This document shows, one piece after another, positions 1 to 10,593 of a DNA stretch of 64,000 nt. The notes beneath the pieces were generated by a model, which was not told the DNA's origin, searched no databases, and saw only the letters and a program-made list of their open reading frames with translations. Position 1 is the stretch's first letter; every line of letters begins with the position of its first letter. The position numbers and the translations under genes are program-made. The stretch comes from Arthrinium phaeospermum (Eukaryota; Ascomycota; Sordariomycetes; Amphisphaeriales; Apiosporaceae), in the NCBI GenBank assembly GCA_006503535.1, contig QYRS01000006.1, forward strand, positions 2,418,001-2,482,000, read 5' to 3'.

Positions 1-2376
1 GTGCGGATGGTCTCAATCCCCCTAATGATACCACACCACAAACTCCGATCCAACGGCATCACCTCGGCTAGCAGAGAAGGATTGTTGGTGTCTCAGTTTC
101 CAAGCCAAACTCGCCAGCTCGCATCGACTAACTGGATCGCTCTATCTCCGGCTCGTCAAACATCCCGTCCTCCGGCCGCACTTTTCGGGGTCTATAGTTG
201 CTGCCGGTAATGCAGGGGGTGCTTAGATACATAGCGCCTTATACTACCTACTCCGTACCTTGTCCCGTTGGGCGTCGGCTGGACTGGGCAGAAGACCGGG
301 CTGGGGTCGCGAGGCTTCTCTGCCCTCCCGCCCTCTGAAACGAAACTGCCGTACATGTGGCGCCACTGGATGGTGATATGGGTGGTGTCAACGCCTCTAA
401 GCGAGCTAACGTGACGAAACCTGGGGTCGCCACGATATGGGCTTTGCAAGGCTGTCATTGGAGGTGCCAAGCTCCTGGTTTGAGGCTACTAAACGGCCCT
501 GCATCGCCAAAGCTACCCAGATTATGCATGCCGGAAAACTTGTTTCGCGAGATCGACAAGGTAGTGTTTCTATACTTATCTCAGTCTTGGCCACTATAGA
601 GACGAGAGCGCGTCTCTATAGGCTGATAGGTGCGCGTCGCCACCCGCAAGGTCGATCGCTTCGGCTACCCGATCACCTTTTACTCCACATGAGGCTGATC
701 CTTGGCAAGGCCGGCCGGTCTCTGATACTGCTCTTTTTGTGCTGTGGCTTAGCCCGCCTTCGCTTATACACAAGGGCCAATGGATGTGTAAGTGGCAATC
801 CTCTATCACGATTCACGGCTCTGGAATAGTTCGTCCGCCCTTCTTTGACAGGTGGTATGTGCGGTGCATGCTGTTCACTCTAGACTCGAAGGGGGAACAT
901 GATCGCGGCAAGTATCATGTAATCAGTCCAATTATACCGCTTATCCGCCCAGCGGGGAGGCTCACTTTCACTAGACCTCCCGCCGGTTTCCAAAGTTGAG
1001 TTTTCACTGGCTATACCCACCGGTCATCTCCATGCAAAAGGTGGGCGGTACTCCGTAGGCCGTAGATTCGGTCGCCAGGCAGCAAAGTTGGGCTTGCTTG
1101 GTGTAATTGGTCTTGCAAAAGAGGTCCTCAATCTCGGGTCCAGGACGAAGCGAGCGCGCTATAATTCTTATCCCCCCTGTTTGGCCATGTGGTGGTTTGA
1201 TAGGCGCGCCGTTTTTCTCCTTCACCGGAACGCGAAATACCCAGTCTGGAAAATGACGAACTTCCTCCACACTTTTCTGGATAATTCTGCTGGGCTGTCC
1301 GGTGCCTCTGCCCACCACTACGACCGACCTCTTCTGAAGCTCCCCTAACGAGGCTGCGTGTATGGCATATGGTATCATGCAGGCTGATGGGCTGCATATG
1401 CAACACCGCTGCTAATGTTATTGCCTCGGATGGCGAAGAACCTTTCATTGGTATCAGCTGCTTTGCGTGTCAAGGCCACTAGCACCGAAGACCAACGGGT
1501 GGGTGGCTATCAGACGCCGTGGACCAAACAATGGTGAGAGTCCGGGTCAAATCAAGGGCCACGCTGCAGACTGGATCGCCGCGCACACGGTACGCCAGGC
1601 AGCTTTCGCGCCATGGGCGGCAATATGTCAGTTGGGGGTAGGGTGTGCCACCGCCACGAAGAAAGACTACTGCGGCGCAGGTAGGCCTCCGTGCCAGTGG
1701 TTGGGCCTCATATGGCAAGCCATTGTAATCAATGATGGGATCTGATTTGGTATGCTAGTTTGTGATATATGGCAACCCGTGTGCCGTCAACATTAGGACA
1801 GACAGATGGGACGAGCGTTGAGCACCCAGCGGCGTTTGTCAAGGCTGAAGTTTTGAGCTGCGCGATCGTTTTCCGTGGGTTTCTAAATAAGCTGGTTGAT
1901 CGCGATATGCAACTTATGAGACCGTGGTGTTTCCCGTAGTATGTAATTGTTGGTAACATGCTGTGTGCCAAATAAAAGCTTGAGTTGGCACTTGAATGAA
2001 CTTCCTTTCAACTTGGCTCAATGGCTTGGATCACTACGCTGGGGGTTTTGTGTTAAGTCTCGACCTGGGATACTTTCCAACTCAATACACAGCAATTCTA
2101 TCAACTCTTTCGGAATGGGGATTCAAGTTGCCCGCTCGAGTTGCGGTATGTATGCAATTGGTCTACGAAAATGCCGAGTTCGTGAGCCCCTGAGTCGAAT
2201 CCATTTCTCGTTGTGTACAACACGGGACATAAAGGCTGAAAGACACGACAAAGAGACATTAAATAAAGACCTTTAACCTGTAGAATATGTAATTACAAGC
2301 ACCCCTATAACGTAGACAAAGCGAGGTAACGAGACAAGGTCATTGTTGCAAATCGCCATGACTTGTGAAGCTTGAG
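1..2376. other. Gene-free left end
   Basis: I see no supportable gene here. Open frames on both strands are short, overlap one another and lack any recognisable motif, codon bias or splice structure. The stretch holds a near-perfect inverted repeat at 593-620 and two copies of the recurrent intergenic nonamer TACTCCGTA (249-257, 1049-1057). A gene with many short exons, or a piece of a gene lying mostly outside the window, cannot be excluded. Confidence 0.5.
593..620. repeat. Inverted repeat, 11-bp arms
   Basis: The arms CTATAGAGACG and CGTCTCTATAG are perfect reverse complements separated by AGAGCG. The sequence could form an RNA hairpin or be a palindromic protein site. No gene is attached to it and no T-run follows, so the function is unknown. 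Confidence 0.6.
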
Positions 2377-2384
2377 TATATATA
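2377..2384 (+). promoter_or_regulatory. TATA box of the 2508 gene
   Basis: TATATATA lies 124 bp before the ATG at 2508, a normal distance for a fungal TATA promoter. It supports 2508 as the start, because the open frame before that ATG contains no other ATG. Confidence 0.5.
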
Positions 2385-2507
2385 GCCTTGTATGGGATAT
2401 ACCCATTATCTGGAGACCATACCCTCCTGAAGCATCGAAAACACAAGGAAACACCTACAAAACGCAAGGAAGCAGAGTTAGATATTTTCCGACAACTGAA
2501 ATCAGAA

Positions 2508-3269
2508 ATGGCCGGCCAAGGTTCCAACGCATGGCTTGTGGAAAGCATGATCGGCACAGCCGAGTCGACGACCTTACATGTCACATTTGCCTGCGGACAC
2601 CGCTGCCCGATCTTCCGGGTCGCCGTCCACCCTGATATGGAGCAGACTGTTACGAATCGTCTGCGCCGGGACCTTGTCCTGTGCCACACCTGCCAGTATT
2701 TCGCTGTCGTCGGGGAGGTGCAAGAGGAGCATTATGTCGACGTCTTGCGATTGATGGGAAGCGACCAGAGAGCGGGACCGAACAACATCGACCTCCTGCA
2801 AATGTACTATGACATGGCTTCGACGCTGGGCAACAGGGTCAACCAGAACCAGTCCACGGAGGCCATGAACCAGTGCCTCAACGAGTTCTGCAGGCTCATC
2901 ATCGCCCGCTTGTCGCCGAGGGAGCGAGCAGCAGGACTGGAGCACTTGCTGCTTATACAGGCACATCATATGGAGACGGAGCAGTCAGGCGGTCATGTCG
3001 AGATTATCAGACGGTTGACAGACGCCATCACTACTGCCGACCAGCTGGCCTCGAACGAAAAGGAGATGAAAGATCCGAATCCCACCTCTTCGCCCCACGA
3101 TGAGAGCATGAAAGACCCGACTAGTGACGGCCCTGGCGCCCCCGACGCCCCTGACGCGCCATCTTCTGACGGCCCAGGTCCCGAAGGTCTTCTTGACTCG
3201 CCAAGCGCACAGGCGGCTGCTCGTCGAAGCCAACAAGGTGGAGCTGGGAGCAGCTCTTCCGCGAAGTAG
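2508..3269 (+). CDS. Hypothetical protein with CGHxC and CxxC pairs
   Basis: Single-exon frame of 253 residues. The frame is open upstream to about 2388, but the first in-frame ATG is 2508, in good context (GAAATGGCC) and 124 bp after a TATA box. I do not recognise a family. Residues about 25-65 contain a CGHRC motif and then a CHTC motif about 30 residues later, an arrangement that could bind one zinc ion. Residues about 80-180 look alpha-helical and polar, and the last 70 residues are low-complexity Pro/Ser/Gly/Asp-rich and probably disordered. There is no signal peptide or membrane segment, so it is predicted to be intracellular. It stands alone; the nearest neighbour is the amidase more than 1 kb downstream. 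Codon use and length make it a likely real gene, but any function would be a guess. Confidence 0.6.
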   Translation: MAGQGSNAWLVESMIGTAESTTLHVTFACGHRCPIFRVAVHPDMEQTVTNRLRRDLVLCHTCQYFAVVGEVQEEHYVDVLRLMGSDQRAGPNNIDLLQMYYDMASTLGNRVNQNQSTEAMNQCLNEFCRLIIARLSPRERAAGLEHLLLIQAHHMETEQSGGHVEIIRRLTDAITTADQLASNEKEMKDPNPTSSPHDESMKDPTSDGPGAPDAPDAPSSDGPGPEGLLDSPSAQAAARRSQQGGAGSSSSAK

Positions 3270-4549
3270 GTGACAGCCCCGAATGCGCCGCCGGGGTAGG
3301 AAACAGGCACCTCGGACGGCGGGGAAACATCGTAGATCAGCCAGGGATTTGCTCTGTATGCGCTGTCCACTCTTCTCTCGCTTTCTATTCACCTCTAGGG
3401 CTCCACAGGTAAGTCTTTTTCAATATCCTCTTCCAATATGATTACATCATTCTTCTAGCTCCTTTCCCCTTTCCCTTAGATGGATTTTTTCTACCATGCA
3501 GTACGTGATCAGGTGAAACTTCCAAGGCAGACGATGGGCGTGCGCTCATGAAAGACCAGGTAGGTTCTGTCCGAGTGTTTGTTGTGCTCGTCGTATCGCT
3601 TCCCGAGTAATGAACACGCAAATAGTTACTTAAGTAAACTGCAACGCAAAAGAATTGTGGTGAAAAGGGGTGGGAACCTGCTGACATCAACATCTCAACA
3701 CCCCCAAGAATCAATGCAATTCTACATGTTACTTGCGCCTGGAACCGATGTTAATATTGTCTATTTCCCTCCTCCTTACGGTGTTCAAATCCATAACTCT
3801 TATCGCCTTGTCCGGTACAATAGCTGTTCGTGTGTGTCATCTGCAAACATTCGTATACATTGTACGGAGTAGTAGTTGGAATATTAAAACTACTTCGAAT
3901 GACATTTCACGCGGACTCGTATTGGTTTGTCCGACCAGTGCCAGCATACCTACATGTACTTATGTTTGTGAGGGCTTGGAATGGTTGAGGGCTCTCCTTA
4001 CCCCTAATCGAGCTACACGATTTCATCACATCAATTAGGTATTCCGGTGTTAGAAAAATGCCAAGCCTCATATTGCATTGTTCACTCTAACGTTACTGAA
4101 AAACTACCTAAGTACGTACAACCAATTCCGAGATGGGTGTAATTGCAAGGTACAGTATTTCCCGCAAAGCTCGATTCAACCATTCTTTTCTCCAAATAGC
4201 TACCCCGCCTCCACTACTTATGTAGGCATCCAGCTGACTAGAGATTTACCAACATCTGTCGTGGTGCCGATTTCTCATCCAGCATCGTGTCGAAAGCGCG
4301 GTAGTTCACTGCCGACAAATGGTTCCTATGCTGGGTCCTTGGCGACTCGTCGAATGATCCGTGAGCTTGCCGACAACCATCGGTCTCCCGTCATCCATAC
4401 CTAGAAAGGCAGGTCAAAACCTGCCCTCATTGGGCCATGACACGAACACTTGGCATCCACTTCCGAATTCTCCCAATATTGAGTGACCTGATGCTACCTA
4501 CCCCCGATCTCCGTATAGGGCAGTATTTGGCGACCTATGGAAGGGGTGG
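3270..4549. other. Intergenic, no gene seen
   Basis: Lies between the unknown 2508 gene and the amidase promoter. Only short unsupported frames occur. One copy of the recurrent TACGGAGTA nonamer is at 3863-3871. Nothing else was recognised. Confidence 0.5.
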
Positions 4550-4556
4550 TATATAA
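4550..4556 (+). promoter_or_regulatory. TATA box of the amidase gene
   Basis: TATATAA within GGTATATAACCG. It lies only 30 bp before the first in-frame ATG (4586) but 204 bp before the second (4760), so transcription probably starts at or after the first ATG. This favours the second ATG as the translation start. Confidence 0.5.
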
Positions 4557-4759
4557 CCGAACGAGCCCAGATAAGCAGTGACGCAATGTCCCAATTCCGC
4601 TCTTTTTCACTCGAGGGACAGAACGCTACACGATACCCATGTTGGAGATACCTGACATTGCTGATCGTCGCGGTTACCACTTACCTGCTAATTGTCTCAG
4701 GGAGTCCCTTGAGCGAAGTCTTTTGGCAAGCAGCACCCCTCAGGCCAGATTCGCCCAAG

Positions 4760-6415
4760 ATGCTCGCCATCAATTTCGGATTTGCCCTCGCTTTGTACAC
4801 CATTGCAGGCGCTGGTGAAGCAATCTCCCCCAGCACAGCTATAGGCGGCACACCGTTCCCGCCTTTGATCGAAGCGACATTGGAGGACCTCGTCAATGGT
4901 CTCGAGTCGGGCTTGTTCACCAGCGTGGACCTTGTAAATGCATACTCAGCTAGAATTGTGGAGGTGAACGACACCCTCAAGATGGTAACCGAGTTGAACC
5001 CGGATGCTCTCTCCATCGCAGCCGAGACCGACAGGTTGCGGGCCGATGGGACTGTTCTTGGGCCTCTTCATGGCATTCCGATACTTTTGAAGAACAACAT
5101 CGCCACCATGGACGACATGCAGAACACTGCTGGATCTTACGCATTGGTCGGTGCCAAAGTCCCGAGAGACAGTACCATGGCCGCCAAACTACGCAAGGCA
5201 GGTGCAGTGCTGCTGGGGAAGACCAATCTCTCGCAGTGGGCCAATTACCGAAGCTTCAATACGAGCAATGGATGGTCTGCTTGGGGCGGTCAGACGGAAG
5301 CAGCATATTATCCCGGGCAAGACCCTTCTGGCTCGTCATCTGGCTCGGGCGTGGCCAGTTCGTTAGGTCTCGCTCTTGCATGTCTCGGGACAGAGACCGA
5401 CGGCTCGATCGTGTCACCTGCGGGCGTGAACAACCTGGTCGGTATCAAGCCCACGGTTGGCCTTACGTCTCGTTACCTCGTGGTGCCCATCTCTGAGCAT
5501 CAGGATACGATCGGGCCCATGGCACGAACGGTCAAAGACGCGGCGTATGTTCTCTCGGCTATCGCTGGGCCCGACCAAAACGACAACTACACATCTGCTT
5601 TCCCCTTTGACACCGTACCGGACTACGTTGGGGCTTGTGACTATCTTGGTCTCAAGGGGAAGCGGCTTGGCGTCCCTCGGAATCTGTTCATGCAGTATTC
5701 CGATGTTGAGGAATACCGTCCACAGATAGCTGGCTTTGATGCGTCTTTGGACATCTTCCGCGCCGCGGGTGCGGAGATCGTTGACAACCTTCATCTCGAG
5801 GGGGGTGACGCTTTAGCCAACTCGAACTTTGAAAATGTCGTGCTCATGGCAGACTTTGTCACAGACGTGGCTAACTACTTCTCAGAGCTAACAGTGAACC
5901 CCTATAACATCACCACGTTGGCCGAGCTACAGGAAATCACCCAGGGAACCCCAATGGAAGGCTGGCCTGAGCGGGATACGCAGATCTGGCAAGACGCTCT
6001 GGACCTGGGCTTTGACAATACCAGCCCAGAGTTTTGGTCCAACTACACCGCTGATCTCTACTACGGAGGCCTTCTCGGCATCACTGGCGCGATCAAAAAC
6101 ATGTCTCTGGACGCTTTGATCATGCCAACAACATTCTCATCGATGCTTCCTGCCATCATCGGCGCCCCGATCGTCACTGTGCCACTGGGAAGGTACCCTG
6201 ATAACACCACGGTAGCCCCTAACCAGTTGGACACCCTCAACGCCACCGGCCCCAACATGCCCTTCGGCATTGCGTTCCTGGGCGAGCACTTCAGCGAGGA
6301 GAAGCTGATTAGTCTGGCCTATGCATTTGAGCAGCGCACCAAGGTCCGCAATACAATCAAGCCGTATATTGAGCCCAAGACCGAGTTGGTGGACATTGTA
6401 AACAAGAAGGTCTGA
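4760..6415 (+). CDS. Secreted amidase (amidase signature family)
   Basis: Amidase-signature hydrolase, which cleaves C-N amide bonds to an acid plus ammonia or an amine with a Ser-cisSer-Lys triad. Numbering from the upstream in-frame ATG at 4586 (609 residues), the triad is Lys169 (GIPILLKNN), cis-Ser250 in GSSSGSG and nucleophile Ser274 in TETDGSIVSPA. The 24-residue spacing of the two serines matches the family. I place the start at 4760 (551 residues) because it opens with a clean signal peptide (MLAINFGFALALYTIAGAGEA) and because the TATA box at 4550 is too close to 4586. Starting at 4586 would instead give a membrane anchor (residues 22-40). Several NxT/NxS sequons fit a secreted enzyme. 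The substrate is unknown. Single exon, intact. Confidence 0.88.
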   Translation: MLAINFGFALALYTIAGAGEAISPSTAIGGTPFPPLIEATLEDLVNGLESGLFTSVDLVNAYSARIVEVNDTLKMVTELNPDALSIAAETDRLRADGTVLGPLHGIPILLKNNIATMDDMQNTAGSYALVGAKVPRDSTMAAKLRKAGAVLLGKTNLSQWANYRSFNTSNGWSAWGGQTEAAYYPGQDPSGSSSGSGVASSLGLALACLGTETDGSIVSPAGVNNLVGIKPTVGLTSRYLVVPISEHQDTIGPMARTVKDAAYVLSAIAGPDQNDNYTSAFPFDTVPDYVGACDYLGLKGKRLGVPRNLFMQYSDVEEYRPQIAGFDASLDIFRAAGAEIVDNLHLEGGDALANSNFENVVLMADFVTDVANYFSELTVNPYNITTLAELQEITQGTPMEGWPERDTQIWQDALDLGFDNTSPEFWSNYTADLYYGGLLGITGAIKNMSLDALIMPTTFSSMLPAIIGAPIVTVPLGRYPDNTTVAPNQLDTLNATGPNMPFGIAFLGEHFSEEKLISLAYAFEQRTKVRNTIKPYIEPKTELVDIVNKKV

Positions 6416-6953
6416 TGTCCAGGACGAACACCCCAAAAATATCTACACACAACACGCTCTTTGGGCTTCTGGTTCGGTTTTATCCTACAGCAAGAGGTTT
6501 GCAAGTCCATACTCCGTACATGCGGTAGATAGAATGATTGATAGAATTGAACTAGAAGTACTAAAGTTGCTTTTCGTAGCCAGGGGGTGGCACTCAGAAG
6601 CGCCATGGCATCGTCAATTGCACCGCACCATCAAGTCAGCTCGACAAAGACCAAACTAGACTATTGAAAAAATAAGATAAACTTATACCGCAATTCTTCG
6701 TTAAAATTTTTGCCTGCACCATGTAGACACCGAGAGAGAGGTAGATACCGCTGAATTGAATTTTAGTTGCATCCCTTTTGGTAGCTCGCATTTGGACGGC
6801 GATACTGCAAATCAGGGCAAGCTCCCCGCTTTTCCAACGAACTGACTCATCCTCACTCACTTGCTCTCACAATTTTATCCAGAAACTGAATCACCATAAG
6901 CACTTCACTCATATTGACGAAAAAGAAATTATTGGCTGAACCACACCTTCCCA
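6416..6953. other. Intergenic, no gene seen
   Basis: Amidase 3' flank and promoter side of the Yae1-like gene. It contains a TACTCCGTA nonamer at 6510-6518. No other feature recognised. Confidence 0.5.
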
Positions 6954-7666
6954 ATGCATGTTTTACGGAGAGATTCTCATAGCGAGGATCTATTTACTGC
7001 GGTTGGATCTACACCCGAAATGGCTTATGTGGAAGACCCTCTAGATGATGTATTTGGCTCAGACACCGAGCCACATCACGAAGAGGTGGCAGGCGCTGAG
7101 CCAAGAGAAACACACCCATCAGACATGCGGAGGCTGCAAACAGAGCATTCGACGGCAGGCTATCGCGATGGAATTACGGCCGCCAAGGCCCAGAGCATCC
7201 AAGTCGGCTTTGATGAGGGTTTCAGCCTCGGGGAACCATCGGACTCAAGGCTGGGCAGCTGCTCGGCTACCTCGAAGGAATAGCAGGCGCACTGCGAGCC
7301 TCTTCCAATGGCAGCACGGGCGACGACCCCAACCACGAGCCAGCCTCGGCACTCCTCGCAAAGGCCCAGACCGAACTGGCAGCGGAGACGGTCTTCGGCG
7401 AGGAGTTCTGGAATTCTGACGGCACCTGGAACTATGAGATTGCTTCCAACACCAGCGAACAGCATGGCGACAGTATCATTTTCGAGGATATTGCCAATGC
7501 GCATCCTGCTATCACAAAATGGACAAAGATCGTAGGGGACCTTCTTGACCAGCACAGTATCAACAACGCGCTTTTGGATGTCACCGAAGAGACACCCCAG
7601 AATAACGGCCCGGCCAGAAAAGAGATCAAAGTTGACCAACAATCTCGCGAGGTTCTGGACTGGTGA
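6954..7666 (+). CDS. YAE1: Yae1-like Fe-S adaptor, frameshifted
   Basis: Yae1 works with Lto1 to bring the ABC protein Rli1/ABCE1 to the cytosolic iron-sulfur targeting machinery. The N-terminal part has the fungal DPLDDVFGS segment and the diagnostic glycine-spaced repeat GYRDGITAAKAQSIQVGFDEGF (deca-GX3 type). At about 7231 the frame breaks: the rest of the repeat (GLKAGQLLGYLEGI) and a long open tail ending VLDW at 7664-7666 continue in the -1 frame. The first frame stops at 7281-7283 after 109 residues. Joined, the product would be about 237 residues. The break is at GGGG and fits one lost G in a GGGGG run. There is no GT/AG pair that would make it an intron. It may be a real mutation or a consensus error, and since Yae1 is essential in yeast, error is more likely. 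Confidence 0.8.
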
Positions 7667-8729
7667 AACCACATTGCCTACGCTTGCAATAAAAATAATG
7701 GTTCGCAGCATGGAGGCTTGGAAACCTACACCAATGGAAAGCGGTTTAAGACAATCCGACGAGAACAATTCAATTCCGCCCCCCATGGTTTATTGCCAGT
7801 ATACTTGCTGGGACATGACTTCCAGTACTCCGGCCTGCGATCGCTGGTGTACTAGGAGAATAAGGCAGAGCCCCGGGAAGCTCTAAGATGCCACCACGGT
7901 CGATGGCTGGAACGAAAGGTTTGAAGTTGCCTTTGGTCCTAGATGGGCAGTCTTTCTGCCACGAATTGGGACAAACAGCGCATCTGACATGGCAAACACA
8001 CCTTGGTTGTGTTACGAAACTCCTGATTGACAATAAGAAAAGGCTCAGCCAGCCGAAGACCCGGAAAGCGGCTGGCGGGCCGTAATTTCGTAGTGTCTTG
8101 CAGCACTGCCGTTTGCCACTTTCTCATTCGCGCTAAGCAGCGTCACTACAAGACAGCACCGGAGCTTAATGCTGGAGTCGGTTCATGAACACAGACACGC
8201 ATCATCTCCTTTGAGTACAGCATAATCTGGCAATGGCGCCATCTGGTACAGGCGAATATACACAGAAAGCTTTCATTTCAGCACGAAAAAACACCATAGC
8301 CCTTCTCCTTAGCGAGTACTCTCGTGACGATCATAAACATAAAATTTTATGAGTTGGGGTATCTTGCTTCTGCTGATACAGTGACTTACATTATCTCCCA
8401 CCACCATGGCTGGGGTTATGCCACCATCGCCAGGACGTTGTAGAGGCAATGCAGCCTCTACTCCGTACACATACTGATATGCCCGGCACAGACGTCCTAG
8501 TACTCAGGCTCTCCAGGTATAAGAAACACTCTCATCCTCCCGTTCTGGCAGATCCTCCTTTCGAGTACTTTAGGACACGCTCATACAGTTGAATCATCCT
8601 CCACTACCTTCTCTCTGGTATCTCTGATACACCACATTCGCTTCAACTGCACTGCACACTCGCTCACTAATAATTACTGCACTATACTTCCTCTCCGGCC
8701 CAACTCAGTCTGTTTGTTGAAGTATCATC
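7667..8729. other. Intergenic, promoter of GPI-protein gene
   Basis: No gene seen. TATAAG at 8518-8523 is a plausible TATA element about 210 bp before the ATG at 8730, followed by a pyrimidine-rich leader. A TACTCCGTA nonamer is at 8459-8467. Confidence 0.45.
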
Positions 8730-9869
8730 ATGAAGGCCACTCTCATCAGCACCCTGGCCCTGGCCACCGTCGCTATCGCGACCAGCGAGCACAAGGACAA
8801 GTGCAAGAAGAAGCACCACAAGCACCACGATGGTGATCTGATCCATGCCAACGCCAACCTCGGACTGAACGTGCCGGTTGGTTTCTGGAGGAGAACCAAG
8901 CACGATGACGACGAGGAATGCGAGGAGGAGGTCGTCGACCCGGTTGACCCTGTTGTCCCGGTCGCCCCTGAGCCCATTGCCTCCACCATCACCGTCCCCT
9001 TCGGTACCCCCGTGCCCGTGTTCACGACCAGGACCGTTTGGTCCACCTCGGTCCAGAGCATCTTTGGCTGCCCTGAAGGAGTTGTCGACTGCCCCGTCGG
9101 CTCCACCACTACCGCCATCGTTGTGGTTCCCGTCTCCACCACCATCTGCCCCGTAAGCGAGGGTGTGGCTCCCACCGACCCCCCTGCCGTTGCCAGCCCG
9201 CCCGCCGCTGTGAGCACCCCGGTCGCCACCGCCCCTCCCGCCGTCGCGGCCCCGCCCTCTGCCAGCACCCCGGTTGCCACTGACCCCGTGGCCACCAACC
9301 CGGTCGCTGCTCCCTCCTCCTACGAGCCAGTCGCCCCTCCCGCGGTTGTCTCGGCCTCGTCTCCCTCTGGGCCCAGCATCGTCGCCACCTTCCCCACCGT
9401 CCCCATCCCGGCCATCCCTACCGTCTCGGTCCCGGCTATCCCCTCTATCCCGGCCATTCCCTCCATCCCCGCTATCCCTTCTGTTCCAGGTCTCCCGACC
9501 CCGGCAGTAGTGGCCTCGTCCGCTTCCGCCGTCGTTGCCTCGTCCGCTTCCGCCGTCGTTGCCTCGTCCGCTTCCGCCGCCGTTGCCTCGTCCGCTTCTG
9601 CCGCCGCGCCTAGCGGCACTCCTGCCAACCCCGGCTTCGCCCCCGGCCCCTTCAACGGTACCTCGCCCACCGGCGTCTCGCCTTCCATGAGCATCGCCGT
9701 CATCCCCAGCGCCAGCCTCACTATCCCTGGCTACAGCCCCTCCGGCCCCGCCGTTGCCGGCCCCTCGGGCTCGTCCCCGTCGACCGTCGTCACCGCTGGT
9801 GCCGCAGAGCGCATGGCCGGCCCTGGCAGCGCGCTGGCTGCTGCCCTTCTGGCCGCTGTCCTCATTTAA
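8730..9869 (+). CDS. GPI-anchored Pro/Ser/Ala-rich surface protein
   Basis: 379 residues with the outline of a fungal cell-wall protein. It has a signal peptide (MKATLISTLALATVAIA), a basic Lys/His stretch, an acidic Asp/Glu stretch, and a beta-rich segment at about 85-145 with the TVWSTSVQSIFGC...DCPVGSTTT...TTICPV pattern common in ascomycete surface proteins. A long low-complexity stalk follows, then a hydrophobic tail after small residues (GSALAAALLAAVLI) that fits a GPI-anchor signal. The stalk holds two repeat types: an IPAIPS run at about 225-250 and four copies of an 8-residue VASSASAV unit encoded by a 24-bp tandem repeat (9510-9605). The stalk is likely O-glycosylated and holds the head domain away from the membrane. 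Function is unknown; an adhesin or structural role is inference. Single exon. Confidence 0.8.
   Translation: MKATLISTLALATVAIATSEHKDKCKKKHHKHHDGDLIHANANLGLNVPVGFWRRTKHDDDEECEEEVVDPVDPVVPVAPEPIASTITVPFGTPVPVFTTRTVWSTSVQSIFGCPEGVVDCPVGSTTTAIVVVPVSTTICPVSEGVAPTDPPAVASPPAAVSTPVATAPPAVAAPPSASTPVATDPVATNPVAAPSSYEPVAPPAVVSASSPSGPSIVATFPTVPIPAIPTVSVPAIPSIPAIPSIPAIPSVPGLPTPAVVASSASAVVASSASAVVASSASAAVASSASAAAPSGTPANPGFAPGPFNGTSPTGVSPSMSIAVIPSASLTIPGYSPSGPAVAGPSGSSPSTVVTAGAAERMAGPGSALAAALLAAVLI
9510..9605 (+). repeat. 24-bp tandem repeat, four copies
   Basis: Four successive 24-bp units encode VASSASA-type octapeptides in the stalk of the GPI-anchored protein. The copies differ by a few bases. Such in-frame repeats are prone to copy-number change between strains. 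Confidence 0.8.
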
Positions 9870-10593
9870 AGTGGGAAAGAGCTCGTCTCTATCGGAGCGC
9901 CCCTCCCGAGGGTTTGAGTACTGGGGTGTTGGCATGTCATGTTGGGACATGCGAGGGAAAAGTGGTGGATAAAATCTCATGACTGTCTACGATGGCGTCC
10001 TTGTGGTTGAAGGGAAAGGTGCGGGGGCCTAGAATGATGTTTGATGTGTACTCTCGTGCTGTTTCTGGTGCCTGTCATTGCTCACATGTATTGTTTTTTT
10101 TGTCCTCAAGTATACACACTCATGTATGGGTCATAAACCCAAAGTTGATATTGGAATTGAATAAGTAATTAGCTATAGAATCTACCATTGTAACTCATGT
10201 CTCATTTTTCAAAGTGCATCTCGGGGTTTCTCTGAAGCTGCGGAGTGGCTCGATAGCCCATACCACCGGCGGGATACCCTCGTACCGGGCGAGCTGATGG
10301 TAGGATAACCAATTAGTCAGTCATTTGACTCTAGTCACCTTATCTGGAATACGCCTATTGAATTTCCTCGGTATGTAGCCCACTCCATGTTCTTGACCAA
10401 CAACTTCCTGTTTCTGCTATTGCAGGTAACTAAGCAGTCGTCTATGCCTTTGCCATGTGTATCATGGATGATCGGTCATATATAATATAGCCTGCTGTGA
10501 ACAAGGCCCGAGGTTTATAGTAAGCGTACTTGTTACACGTGTAACTTGTCTGCATTCTGTTGCCAACAACTACGCCCCTTACTTCCCCATTGC
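9870..10593. other. Convergent intergenic, no gene seen
   Basis: Lies between the 3' ends of the GPI-protein gene and the crotonase gene, so mainly 3'-UTR and spacer. No RNA gene or repeat was recognised. Confidence 0.5.

Noticed and set aside
1769..1939. 56-codon frame with protein-like composition
   Set aside because: Short, isolated, with no recognisable homology and no splice partners. Not supportable as a gene.
7160..7786. Minus-strand 208-codon frame over the Yae1 gene
   Set aside because: Recognisable Yae1 motifs are on the plus strand on both sides of the frameshift; the minus frame has no family resemblance.
8682..9980. Minus-strand open frame of 432 codons (Gly/Arg/Asp-rich)
   Set aside because: It is the antisense of the GPI-anchored protein gene. 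The low-complexity composition mirrors the Pro/Ala/Ser codons of the real gene, and there is no independent start context or motif.
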